Below are positions 1 to 8,603 of a stretch of 11,000 bases of DNA, in pieces; position 1 is the first letter of the stretch, and each line of letters opens with the position of its first letter. A model generated the notes under the pieces. It saw nothing but the letters and a program-made list of their open reading frames with translations. It had not been told where the DNA came from and ran no database searches. The stretch is from contig NC_135556.1 of NCBI RefSeq assembly GCF_964340395.1, positions 8,376,501 to 8,387,500 on the forward strand, in the 5' to 3' direction. Made by a program: the position numbers and the translations under genes. The DNA comes from Glandiceps talaboti (lineage: Eukaryota > Hemichordata > Enteropneusta > Spengelidae).

Positions 1-381
1 AACTTAAAGGGAAAGTCCAGTCAGACTTATTTCTCCCTTTGGTACACTTGTATTGATTACTGCTATCAACTTAAAGGAAAAGTCCAGTCAGACTTATTTC
101 TCCCTTTAGTACACTTGTATTGATTACTGCTATCAACTTAAAGGAAAAGTCCTGCCAGACTTATTTCTACCTTTAGTACTCTTGTATTGATTACTGCTAT
201 CAACTTAAAGGGAAAGTCCTGCCAGACTTATTTCTACCTTTAGTACACTTGTATTGATTACTGCTATCAACTTAAAGGGAAAGTCCAGTCAGACTTATTT
301 CTCCCTTTGGTACACTTGTATTGACTACTGCTATCAACTTAAAGGAAAAGCCTAGTCAGGCTTATTTCTGCCTTCAGTCAA
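1..381. repeat. 67-bp tandem repeat, about 5.7 copies
   Basis: Units begin at 1, 68, 135, 202, 269 and 336, all exactly 67 bp apart. The last unit breaks off near 381 and the array may continue left of the window. Units differ by a few substitutions, for example CCAGTCAG versus CCTGCCAG in the third and fourth. Each unit contains an imperfect hairpin: the arms AAGTC and GACTT enclose a 6-base loop, extended outward by TAAAGG and CCTTTA. The array lies in the LIAS intron upstream of the first visible exon. No coding content is seen. It could be a satellite-like minisatellite or the internal array of a mobile element whose other part is the adjacent repeat at 385-484. Confidence 0.95.
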
Positions 382-384
382 TTT

Positions 385-484
385 GATTAAAATCTGATGT
401 GGTGAACGTGGCTAGATGTCTTTATTTACCTCTATTTCCATCATTTGTATCATTTGTTTTGTTGCATGTGATCCACATCAGATT
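385..484 (+). repeat. Dispersed repeat, inverted copy at 5127-5229
   Basis: This stretch aligns to the reverse complement of 5127-5229 with roughly 80% identity by eye. The best-kept block is CTTTATTTACCTCTATTTCC, identical in both copies. It starts a few bases after the 67-bp array ends, so array and repeat may belong to one element. No coding capacity or clear terminal repeats are seen. Confidence 0.8.
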
Positions 485-619
485 CCACATCTCACCCTGT
501 GTAACAGAAAATCTCTGTCAGTCATTGTAATATTTTTCTGTATGAGTGTTTACAGGATAGAAAGTGATTACACAGCAAATTACAAGCAATGTGATGTGTT
601 TCCTGTGTTTTCTTTGCAG

Positions 620-765
620 GGCCGTACGTGATCCAAGAGCAAATTACAAGCAATCCTTAAGTGTTTTAGAACATGTGAAGAAAGTCACACCACAGATGCT
701 GACAAAGACGTCCATAATGTTAGGTTTGGGAGAAAGAGATGATGAAGTGTTACAGACAATGAAAG
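620..765 (+). CDS. LIAS: LIAS coding exon (antepenultimate)
   Basis: The acceptor is a pyrimidine-rich tract ending in TTTGCAG at 619. The exon's first base is the third base of a split codon, and full codons run from 621 (Ala-Val-Arg-Asp-Pro-Arg). It encodes the segment with RDPRANY and the conserved MLGLGE turn (ATG of MLGLGE at 717). The donor is GTATTT at 766, and the last exon base is the first base of a split Asp codon. Any in-frame reading upstream of 620 is intron, because homology begins exactly at the acceptor. Confidence 0.95.
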
Positions 766-2258
766 GTATTTGAACTTACTGGTTGTAATACTGTATTTAC
801 TACCTCTACCCACCTATGTGAGCGCCCTCAGAAGGTCAAGGACCTGTTTCTTTTGTTTGAACCAGGTTTGTTTTTCATAAAAGATTCTACGTTGTAGATT
901 GAGCCACCAGGGATCCGTGAAAGGAGTAATAATTGTTAGCCTGGAGAACACGTTATAAATTATAAATATACCTTTATCGTCTTCATCATAACATTAGGTT
1001 TTCAATCATGTACATTTTATTACTGATAAGTTTTTAGTAGGCTTAACGTACTACACCTGAAATCATATTTTTTATTTTTGTATGTTTTCATGTTTTGTCA
1101 TAGATTTACGTTCAATAAATGTGGATTGTGTCACACTTGGTCAGTATATGCAGCCAACGAAACGACATCTTAAAGTCAAGGAATATGTAACCCCAGAGAA
1201 ATTCAAATACTGGGAAGAGATGGGAAACCAGTTGGGATTTGTTTACACTGCCAGTGGTCCGCTGGTCAGATCATCGTATAAAGCAGGTAGGACGACCCTG
1301 TTATTACAGCTTATTAATTGTATTAAATGTGAAATGTTATCTAAATATGAGATGTATGTTAAATGGCATACTTTGTTGAAGATATGTATTTGATAGTTCT
1401 GGACCTTTGCGTTAATGTCTGTAAACAGGCGAAGCTTGCTTTATTCACGTGGTATGAGTTACTTGTGATGTGTAAGAAGTGTACACCACGAAAGTGTAGC
1501 AGGCATGTAACATTCCTGTAACAGCACGGCATGTAACATTCCTGTAACAGTGCTGTTACAAGAATTAATGCTATGGTGGAGTAACTTCAGCCATGTAACT
1601 GGCCTATTCCTACACCGCTGTTGCAACAATGCTACAGCACTGTAAGAGTCCAGTTATGTGACAGGGCTGTAGACATGTAGTGGTGTATAGTTGTCAGTCA
1701 TGTGGATACATTACATCATTTTAGTCAGCCCTTGCTCCCTGAATTTGTATGACTCTCTGAATGGGATAACTGGACTACTTGTTGAACAAATTTTTTTTTT
1801 TAATTTTCTTAGAATTATGGAAAATATTGTCCATTGCGTGATCAAGGTCCATAGATGAATCAAAAGTTGCATTCATTTCTAATTTACCTTTGCAAAGTCA
1901 TAATATTTCACTCTCTGAGAATTGGAACAAGTTATCAACTCAGTGTATTGTTCACCATTTCTGTATGTTAAAACAAAAGTATTGGGCCCTTGCTTGAGAG
2001 AGGGCGCTAACACAGCTCGATATGAACAATCCTGTGATCAGAAAGACAAAAGACTATATAGCTTGGCCACTCGGAAGCACTATACAGATAAGCCTCTTGA
2101 TGCGAGGATTATGGTTGTGAAAAGCATTGTAATGTGTAACATACTCAACATATCTTCCATCTTGTGTTGTCTTTGCAGGAGAATTCTTTATCCAAAACAT
2201 TCTAAAGAAGAAACAGAGTGAAGCTGCCAAATCTGAAGATACTGACATGTCGTCATAG
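620..2258 (+). CDS. LIAS: Lipoyl synthase, mitochondrial (C-terminal three exons, partial)
   Basis: Lipoyl synthase is a radical-SAM enzyme of the mitochondrial matrix. It inserts two sulfur atoms into the octanoyl chain on lipoyl-dependent proteins such as the GCSH and 2-oxoacid dehydrogenase E2 subunits. The spliced product of the three exons is 135 residues plus stop. It shows family hallmarks in order: [53 protein letters not shown], and [18 protein letters not shown]. The RSSY motif at 1268-1279 carries the serine known in the family to ligate the auxiliary 4Fe-4S cluster. The tail after GEFF is Lys-rich, then acidic (ending in TDMSS), and is lineage-variable in this family. The CxxxCxxxxxC and CxxxCxxC cluster motifs belong to the N-terminal part, upstream of the window. 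All junctions are GT-AG and every intron interrupts a codon in a compatible phase. There is no frameshift or premature stop, so the gene looks intact. Confidence 0.97.
766..1103 (+). other. LIAS: LIAS intron, 338 bp
   Basis: GT-AG intron between two LIAS exons, bounded by homology on both sides. Apart from AT-rich sequence and a T-rich stretch before the TTTGTCATAG acceptor, I see nothing recognisable in it. Confidence 0.9.
1104..1286 (+). CDS. LIAS: LIAS coding exon (penultimate)
   Basis: The exon starts after TCATAG at 1103 and completes the Asp codon split from the previous exon. It encodes [20 protein letters not shown], then the helix [15 protein letters not shown], then [14 protein letters not shown]. 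It ends at 1286 with the first base of a split Gly codon before the donor GTAGGA. This exon contains the RSSY motif needed for auxiliary cluster binding and sulfur donation, and it matches the family without gaps. Confidence 0.96.
1287..2178 (+). other. LIAS: LIAS intron, 892 bp, with palindrome-rich core
   Basis: GT-AG intron ending in TCTTTGCAG. Around 1480-1690 it holds a cluster of short direct and inverted repeats built on TGTAACAG, listed separately. A T-run is at about 1791-1801. The open frames through 1922-2221 read across the 3' splice site in a frame that does not give LIAS, so they are not genes. Confidence 0.9.
1480..1690. repeat. Palindrome-rich repeat cluster in LIAS intron (possible MITE)
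   Basis: A 23-base segment beginning GGCATGTAACATTCC occurs twice in direct orientation, at 1502-1524 and 1528-1550. A near-perfect palindrome with 8-bp arms (TGTAACAG and CTGTTACA) sits at 1543-1560. The outer edges (ACACCAC near 1483 and GTGGTGT near 1679) are inverted and might be degenerate terminal repeats of a miniature inverted-repeat element, but the match between them is short. No target-site duplication is convincing. Confidence 0.45.
2179..2258 (+). CDS. LIAS: LIAS last coding exon and stop
   Basis: The exon starts after CTTTGCAG and completes a Gly codon, then reads [25 protein letters not shown] and stops at TAG (2256-2258). GEFF is conserved in the family. The charged tail that follows is poorly conserved between animals. 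Confidence 0.95.
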
Positions 2259-2560
2259 GCAACGAGCTATAGCCTCACTTTGTGTTCTGAATACATTTTG
2301 GAGTGTTCTTTATTTGTATACATATACTTTTTTGAGTTACATGACTGAAGTGACTTTTGTGATTATTTTATGAATGTACAGAGATAATGCAATCATATGT
2401 GGTATTAAACTAAGTATGTACATGATGTATATACGGTTGCAGACAACGTCTAGGTGATGTCTTTACCTTTGAATTTATATGACATTTATTATTTATACTA
2501 CAGCTGTATGGCAACGCTTCCTATTGTAATAAATTAAAAGTAGTCTATTGCAAACGTACA
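2259..2560 (+). other. LIAS: LIAS 3' UTR (approximate end)
   Basis: AT-rich non-coding sequence follows the LIAS stop. The end is inferred from the polyadenylation signals at 2528-2538, with cleavage expected 10-30 bases further on. An earlier ATTAAA at 2404-2409 could give a shorter transcript. Confidence 0.6.
2528..2538 (+). promoter_or_regulatory. Polyadenylation signals AATAAA/ATTAAA
   Basis: AATAAA at 2528-2533 overlaps ATTAAA at 2533-2538, about 270 bases after the LIAS stop. This is the strongest poly(A) signal context downstream of the gene. Confidence 0.6.
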
Positions 2561-2895
2561 TGATTTGAGAGATCAAAATGTCGTGCCTCACATGGCGAGG
2601 TATATATTTGAACTTCTCCCTGGCCCCGGTGAGTGCTGAAAATGGCCAGCGATTTTTAGCGTTCTAACGTAATAGTCTTCATCTAACATTTCAGATGAAA
2701 TAAAAGTTATCATCAAAACATGCAAAGCTGTACCATTACTTACCCAATGCTATGAATATCACTGACAAGGTTGTCATGAATGCCTTGCGATGTGCTCACC
2801 TCGACATTTGCATGACTAACCAGCTAATGACCGCTGAGGGCAGCTTTTAATTTCCTTGGCACACATGTATGCGACATGTGTGATGAGCGACATAC
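2561..2895. other. Intergenic, nothing recognised
   Basis: No open frame of note, no tandem structure and no match to the other repeats in the window. Confidence 0.5.
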
Positions 2896-3023
2896 ATTAG
2901 GGAGCGATCAGTTTTTACGGCCGGGGGTGGGCTGGTGACTTCCTGTTCCTGTTGTAAGTAAAGATAGTGACCCCCCCCCCCCATGTGATTCATCCACAAA
3001 ACAGTCGAACCCCCACCTCTGAC
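2896..3023. repeat. G/C-tract repeat fragment next to duplication copy A
   Basis: The block GATCAGTTTTTACGGCCGGG (from about 2906) resembles GGTCAGTTTCTTCGGCCGGG at 3070-3089 and GTCAGTTTCTTCGGCCTGGG in copy B (from about 7366). A run of 12 C follows at 2971-2982. It appears to be a separate member of the same G-tract repeat family. No terminal inverted repeat partner was found. Confidence 0.55.
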
Positions 3024-3812
3024 ACATTTATTGGTGACACTTCAAAAAAGCTGACGCAAGTCAAAGACCGGTCAGTTTCTTCGGCCGGGAGGGGGGGGGG
3101 GGTCACCCTGTTTTTGAAATTGGCAGTGGGGGGGGGGGGGGTTATGCTGTTTTGAAAATTGTGGATGGGGTCATTGTGTTTTGGATTGTGATTGTGTTTT
3201 GGATTGTGATGGAAGAAAAAAATCCTTTTCTACAATGGCATATAGCCTTGTAAAGTTGTCTGAAATGTGGTACACGTAAATATTTGTTCTTGTCCCTGTT
3301 TCTTACATGAATTCTTTAATATTACTTATTAGTTCAAACATAACTATACATATACATGTATTACCTTGCTACCACACTAGTTACAGAACATGTCATGTAA
3401 ATGCTTGGCTGTTTCACAATCAATGCTTCACTTAAATATTGCACTTTGGGACAAAAGTGAACTTGAAGGTTTCGTAATGGTAATCTTCATAGATAGTTTA
3501 TAAAAGAAGTTAATCTAAATTGTTCTACTCGTCAGTATGAACTTGTCAGAAGGGATTAATACACTTTCTATTTTGGACACTACATGTCATTGACACTACA
3601 AATCACCATATCTCAGCAGATTCCAGTTTCTATTATACACTAGGTATGACCACCTAAAGTTCTCTAACATACCGGTGACTTTACTATACATGCAATATTA
3701 ATGCCCCTATACCAAGTGTTCCGGGCCCCCTTTTGTGTGACATGGGAAACTCATTTAAAACTTACATTTACGTTAGCTTTTCGAAGCTTGGGAATATTAC
3801 CTCAAAGGCTAT
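3024..3812 (+). repeat. Duplicated segment, copy A (left and middle part)
   Basis: Direct repeat of 7328-7621 joined to 9749-10240. From 3326 to about 3570 the copies are identical by eye. Over the next 240 bp there are about a dozen substitutions and one 6-bp insertion in copy B, giving about 97% identity overall. The G-rich part (3090-3200) holds imperfect repeats of a unit like GTCACCCTGTTTTTGAAATT between G-runs and varies in length between copies. Copy A contains the undisturbed target site of the transposon found in copy B (TTA at 3326-3328). No coding sequence is recognised. Confidence 0.93.
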
Positions 3813-4259
3813 TTAAAGACGCACGGCCATATCGTTGAGTGTGGTGAATCTGGTCACGTGATGCTGAAAACCTACTTACCCGATTCTATTAGCAAAGTGT
3901 GATTTGTACAAGTTAGGATCAGTTAGGTGTCTGTGTGATGTAACCTGCTACAATGTATACAGAGAGCACTCGAAGAGAAATTTAGCGCTAAAAGATAAGA
4001 CACCGCCTCCTTTGAGTGTGGCGCTCTTACCGCTCAATGTAATATCGGGTCACGTGATACCGAAAAACCTATTGACCAAATTTCAATCTGCATTTACACA
4101 AGTCACATTAGGTTGTACTAATCGTACTAACCAAATTGCGATTTTAAATGAAATATTGGATGGCCAGTTTGTGTACCTCTATTGGCTTTGATTTTAAAGT
4201 TAGCGATTTTGAGTTTTAAATATTTGTTACCAATATTTGACAAATATTGTGAATCTTTA
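3813..4259. other. Block of about 445 bp unique to copy A
   Basis: Homology with copy B stops after CCTCAAAGGCTAT and resumes at TGAGCGAATGTC. The block contains two similar parts: TTGAGTGTGG followed by GGTCACGTGATGCTGAAAA (about 3835-3870), and TTGAGTGTGG followed by GGTCACGTGATACCGAAAAA (about 4012-4070). Each has a CACGTG E-box core. An open frame at 3904-4191 has no recognisable domain and is not called as a gene. Confidence 0.6.
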
Positions 4260-4365
4260 ATGAGCGAATGTCATCTCCGACACACAAAATTGATATTTTT
4301 GGCAAAAATTGATTTTGAATATGACAAATCAAATCGGTACATCACTTGATGTCACGGATTCGAGG
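4260..4365 (+). repeat. Duplicated segment, copy A (right part)
   Basis: Nearly identical to 10701-10813, differing by a few substitutions and a 6-bp stretch (TTGGCC region) present only in copy B. It continues the collinear copy A/copy B relationship beyond the non-homologous middle blocks. Confidence 0.9.
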
Positions 4366-5126
4366 AACACCTTTAGTTTCGTAACAATTGTTGGAATGAC
4401 TCATAAAATTACACTAAGTTACGCAAAATTAGTCTCGAATCTTCCAGGCACCTCGTTGGCATCCGGACTAAGTAAAGCTCCGTGCCGATTTAATTGATGC
4501 AACACGTCCCTTTTGTGGCAATTACATGTAATCTTCTCCGAGGCGAAGCCAGAATTAAGATATGCGGACGTGTGTAACAATGGTATACCGGTGAACTGAC
4601 GAGTGGTATTAACTGTAAGAAATCATTCTAAACAGAAACCAAGGCCACAAAGGCAATTCAATAATTTATCTTACAAATGTGTATGACATGTGACTCGATG
4701 ATAACTGTTATGAGTACATTATGAAAGTCTATACTTAGTCTAAGGTGATATAAGCTTACAAACTAATAAATGTAAGGGGTACAATAGTTAGAGAGCATTG
4801 GAGGAGTCACACATCAAAGACAGCAAAATATTCAATAAAATATGGACACTATGTCGATATATATGAGAGATTGTATATAAAGTATATCTAAGGTTGGACA
4901 ACACTGTACAGTCAAATGCCTATGCCAATTGCAACCTGCATATTCAGCTTGTACCTAATCGTATCTAGTAGGTTTTCCATCCATGACCATCAGAACCACC
5001 CACACTACACTGAACCGTTTAATTTATAACAGACAGTTTTCTAAGACTCTAAAAGTGAAAATAAAGTTTTCTTTATATGCACTACTTTCTCCAGGTCAAG
5101 AAGGTTAGCAAGGTTGCACTGTAGAC
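4366..5126. other. Intergenic, nothing recognised
   Basis: AT-rich sequence with only short chance open frames. It may be the continuation of copy A, but the window holds no copy B counterpart to test this. Confidence 0.5.
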
Positions 5127-5229
5127 AATCTGAGGCGGCGATCACTCGGAACAAAAACAAACGACACAAAACGATGGAAATAGAGGTAAATAAAGCATTT
5201 AGCCGCTTTCACCACACCATATTTTAATC
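5127..5229 (-). repeat. Dispersed repeat, inverted copy of 385-484
   Basis: Read on the minus strand, this matches 385-484, including the identical 20-base block CTTTATTTACCTCTATTTCC. Here there is no adjacent 67-bp tandem array, so the two copies are not simply one inverted duplication of the whole region. Confidence 0.8.
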
Positions 5230-5339
5230 ATTTAGATTGCATTGTAAACCGACAAGTAGCCAAAGTAGATCATAACAGCGCCATCAGTGGTCAGAATGGG
5301 CGTTCTCTGTAACCTCGACTCTGTAGATATTGAAATTAG

Positions 5340-5340
<1 letters not shown>

Positions 5341-5404
<64 letters not shown>
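5341..5404. repeat. (CA)n microsatellite
   Basis: About 30 CA dinucleotides, interrupted once at the left by CG and fading at the right into CATATACACATA. Confidence 0.97.
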
Positions 5405-5412
<8 letters not shown>

Positions 5413-5610
5413 TAAGGATCGGGGGAGGGGCTGAATTTGACTCACTCTTTTCAAATCTTATGTAAAATTATAAGTCTAGGCAACTGAAAAAATAAACACG
5501 TGCTAAGGGAAAACCGAACTGGTGATTACATTTCTGATTATAGTGGTAATGCACACACGTATAGTCAAACTTAGATGACTGTAATTTTAGCTCATCAAAT
5601 GCTTTTGTAT
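5405..5610. other. Spacer, nothing recognised
   Basis: AT-rich sequence with no repeat or coding signal seen. Confidence 0.4.
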
Positions 5611-5730
5611 GTATCAAGTGATGGACAACTGATTTAAAAAAACTCTATATATGCCGAAGTGACTATTCAACTTTATGGTGATTGAATGGTAAATCACAAT
5701 ATTATATTGTAATTTGTAGAATCGCATATG
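5611..5730 (-). repeat. Dispersed repeat, inverted copy of 10862-10980
   Basis: The reverse complement matches 10862-10980 at about 95%: six substitutions and one single-base gap in 120 positions by eye. Open frames that cross it on either strand are products of the shared sequence and do not look coding. Confidence 0.9.
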
Positions 5731-6074
5731 TTGAGTTCTACATTGAGAAACTAACACAATTCCTCGATTTTGGAGATCCTTGAATGTTGTCTTGTAAGAT
5801 AGATACAAATCATAGAGTTACAAATTCTCAAAGTTCATATAAAAAGATATATAAATAACTAGTAGAGCATGTGGCTGTTTTGAACAACGTTCAATACATA
5901 TAGCTTTGATATCCAGTATCAATACTGATTGTGGTCTCACGAGCCAGAGTATTATTTTTCCTTCTAGGGTTACATTTTGTATCGTTGCCGCAAGAGGTGT
6001 TCAGTTTTACGACGGTGCAGCTCGCAAACCCTTGGGCTACGACAAATAAACGTGTGTTGAATGACCCAGATGAT
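5731..6074. other. Unassigned sequence before tetranucleotide array
   Basis: No domain or repeat match is seen in the window. The part just before the array (about 5985-6074) is less AT-rich than its surroundings and might be the 3' end of a mobile element with a microsatellite tail, but nothing proves it. Confidence 0.35.
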
Positions 6075-6184
6075 ACTCACTCACTCACTCACTCACTCAC
6101 TCACTCACTCACTCACTCACTCACTCACTCACTCACTCACTCACTCACTCACTCACTCACTCACTCACTCACTCACTCACTCAC
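6075..6184. repeat. (ACTC)n microsatellite
   Basis: Roughly 27 uninterrupted ACTC units. Because the period is 4, each frame stays open as a repeated Ser-Leu-Thr-His, which produces spurious open frames. Confidence 0.98.
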
Positions 6185-6185
6185 G

Positions 6186-6265
<80 letters not shown>

Positions 6266-6320
6266 TAATTAATCAATCAATCAAGCAAGCAAGCAAGCAA
6301 GAAAGCAATCAATCAATCAA
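6185..6320. repeat. Compound (AATC)n/(AATT)n/(AAGC)n microsatellite
   Basis: AATC units from 6187 are interrupted by two AATT units near 6265-6272, then AAGC units at about 6284-6308, then AATC again to about 6320. The whole follows directly on the (ACTC)n array, so the units drift by single-base steps. Confidence 0.96.
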
Positions 6321-7327
6321 CCTAGTGACTATCTGAATATGCTATGTAATCTAATCGAGTTCTAGGCATTTGCATTTCTCTACATAAGAAATATCAATTG
6401 AAACAGTTTAGGTCACACAAATGTAGACTCACACAAATGTAGAGTCACAAGCAGGAAACAATGACGAGCTCTGCGTCCTTGATTATCATAGATCGAGTTA
6501 CTGACGTCAACAATAGTAGTGTACATGATTGTGAGGAGAAAGGTAGATTGCATGTATCCTTATTAAGTGGATGGTAATGAAACACCTGGTCAATAAAAAC
6601 GGATGTAAAAATGGTCTATATCTGCGACCAACATTACAATCGACAATTTTAGCCTGTATTAGATTCGTGGTATAGTTAATTACTAGTATTGTGAAGTACA
6701 CAATTGATGTCGTGGGAAATCGTTCAAATTGACTACTTGATGAAGCATTGAAGTGATATTCATGTGAGCTTGACAATTCCCCATAAATTGCTAAAACGGG
6801 TAAAAAGTAGTATTGATCGGGACTGTTTCACTCCTTCCTTATGCACTTGTAAAAAGTAGGGTCAGTGTATTTAGGCTACATGATTAATTCAGTCTTCATG
6901 CTTGACGTAGTTCACGTCCTTTATATCATTGCTTGAATAACGAGTTGCCTAAGTATTGTGCAATAATAGTACATGGTCAATCTCAAACTATTTGTTATTA
7001 TTTTTCTTATTATGTAAAGGTATTGCACCTGTTGTATTGAGAAAAAGCCAATCAGAGTGCACAGTACAAATTGTTTTCTTTTCTTTGAATTTACATGTAT
7101 TTCAAAAAACATCCTTGCATAACATACACGGGGTTCACACTTTCACACTACATTAATAAATTGTTCATCTCGAAATGCAAATACTGAAATTGGGCAATGT
7201 ACGTTTGTGAAAGTGCTCAGGACGTGTTTCCCCCCGTTTGAATTACATTCCTTAGTATAACATGTCATAGCCCAACAAATGTAAATAAGATCAGTACGAT
7301 TTCACCGGTACCTACAGCATCGAACGT
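6321..7327. other. Intergenic; one 2x16-bp tandem repeat
   Basis: The only structure noticed is TCACACAAATGTAGAC at 6413-6428, repeated with one change at 6429-6444. Open frames on both strands (for example 6507-6776 and 6921-7156) are AT-rich, lack domains and overlap each other, so none is called. Confidence 0.5.
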
Positions 7328-7621
7328 ACATTTATTGGCGACACAGTTCAAAAAAGCTGACGCAAGTCAGTTTCTTCGGCCTGGGGGGGGGGGGGGATCT
7401 GTAGGGGGGGTCACCCTGTTTTTGAAATTGGCAGTAGGGGGGGGGGTATGCTGTTTTGAAAATTGGGGATGGGGGGGGGGGTCATTGTGTTTTGGATTGT
7501 GATGGAAGAAAAAAATCCTTTTCTACAATAGCATGTAGCCTTGTGAAGTTGTTTGAAATGTGGTACACGTAAATATTTGTTCTTGTCCCTGTTTCTTACA
7601 TGAATTCTTCAATATTACTTA
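7328..7621 (+). repeat. Duplicated segment, copy B (left of transposon)
   Basis: Matches 3024-3328 from ACATTTATTGG to the ATTACTTA target site. The G-tracts differ in length, and about 13 bases after GACGCAAGTCA (AAGACCGG in copy A) are missing here. It ends with TTA, the left target-site duplication of the inserted element. Confidence 0.92.
7619..7621 (+). repeat. Target-site duplication TTA (left)
   Basis: TTA here and at 9749-9751 flank the element. The unoccupied site in copy A (3326-3328) has a single TTA in the same context, ATTAC-TTA-TTAGTTC. Confidence 0.93.
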
Positions 7622-7668
7622 GGGAGTGTACATTTTTAATTTCCAGGGGGAGGCCGGAGGATTTCTAA
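7622..7668 (+). repeat. Left terminal inverted repeat
   Basis: About 45 bp match the right end in reverse complement, with small differences: one base in the GTACA(T/G)TTTTAA part, a different G-tract length, then GGAGGATTT in both. The match stops after this. Confidence 0.88.
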
Positions 7669-7691
7669 TGAAGCAAGGGATTTTTATTGGT

Positions 7692-7766
7692 GGCCCCCCC
7701 TACAAAAACTGGTATAAATTATCTGCCCCCCCCTAAGACTTCTTGTTTTTATTTCATGGCCCCCCT
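7692..7766 (+). repeat. Left subterminal C-tract repeats (three)
   Basis: Three copies of a motif like TGGCCCCCCCTAMA lie with C-tracts ending at about 7700, 7733 and 7765. They have the same orientation as three more at the right end (9622-9705), so they are direct and not part of the inverted termini. Similar subterminal motifs bind transposase in other DNA transposons; a role here is inferred. Confidence 0.6.
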
Positions 7767-8071
7767 GAAACCACTAACAAAAATACGCACAGATGAAACA
7801 TACGTACAGCAACACATAGATTTGCCAGCAGTTGCTACATGTATTAACTTATTCCATATTTATACTTACTTCAGAATTGAACCAGTGCACAAAGTTGTTG
7901 AATCATGGACACTCATAAAATCACAAATAAAGACTGTTATTAGTTAAATTGGCTGACAGGATGTCTACTTACAACTGAGGGGTAACAGAATAGACTACTG
8001 GTCTGGCTACACTTTTTCTTGGATTTTTAGCCCATCACTGACATAAATAAATTAGCAAATAAATGAACAAG

Positions 8072-8120
<49 letters not shown>

Positions 8121-8603
8121 CTTATTTATCACAGGTTTGGAAAAAATAGTGCAAAATTGCACCATGAGGAAACTTTTTTCCATGTGAACATATTCAAATT
8201 TTAGGATTAATTTGCAGTGGTTGGTCACACAATCATTTATTATTAATTTAAACACTTCATAAATTACACATTTTAGAAACATTTTTAATTGCAGTGCAAA
8301 TGGAAAACATGTTATTTAAGATTGAAATACATATTAAGACCCTTCCTATATTATAGTATTCATATTATCTCTACGCAAAATATAAAACACTTCTGGACTA
8401 TATTTCAAGAGACTTTAGTAAACTGATGCGCTGAGGGGGGGGGGGGGCAGTACATGTATCACTTCAAAGGGTTGAATAATATTTTTATGAATGCATGGCT
8501 TGCTATGAATACATTCCTCACCCAGCACCTGTGAATAATTTTGTGTTTAATTCAAACTCACAAAATCTATCATATAATACTTGAACCCTACCATGGTGAT
8601 AGA
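7767..8603. other. Transposon interior without coding signal
   Basis: AT-rich sequence with the (AT)n array and a 13-base G-run at 8435-8447. The frame 7687-7947 begins inside the C-tract repeats and has no domain. In an autonomous relative this space would be expected to hold most of the transposase. Confidence 0.5.
8075..8118. repeat. (AT)n microsatellite
   Basis: 22 AT dinucleotides inside the transposon. Confidence 0.97.

Noticed and set aside
1-381. CRISPR-like array
   Set aside because: Units are contiguous 67-bp tandem copies without unique spacers, in an animal intron.
416-631. Open frame running up to the first visible LIAS exon
   Set aside because: Homology to lipoyl synthase starts exactly at the CAG acceptor at 619; upstream sequence is intron and repeat, and this frame does not match LIAS.
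1922-2221. Open frame crossing the last LIAS acceptor
   Set aside because: It reads the final exon in a frame other than that of LIAS and has no recognisable motif.
3904-4191. Open frame of about 95 codons in the copy A block
   Set aside because: No domain, no proper start or splice context, absent from copy B; it fits chance in repeat DNA.
5931-6336. Open frames with long Ser-Leu-Thr-His and Asn-Gln-Ser-Ile repeats
   Set aside because: They are direct translations of (ACTC)n and (AATC)n arrays; two frames give the same peptides, and no domain or splice support exists.
6507-7156. Overlapping AT-rich open frames on both strands
   Set aside because: They overlap each other, lack domains and have low-complexity composition.
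7687-7947. Open frame at the left of the transposon
   Set aside because: It starts in subterminal C-tract repeats and shows no transposase motif.
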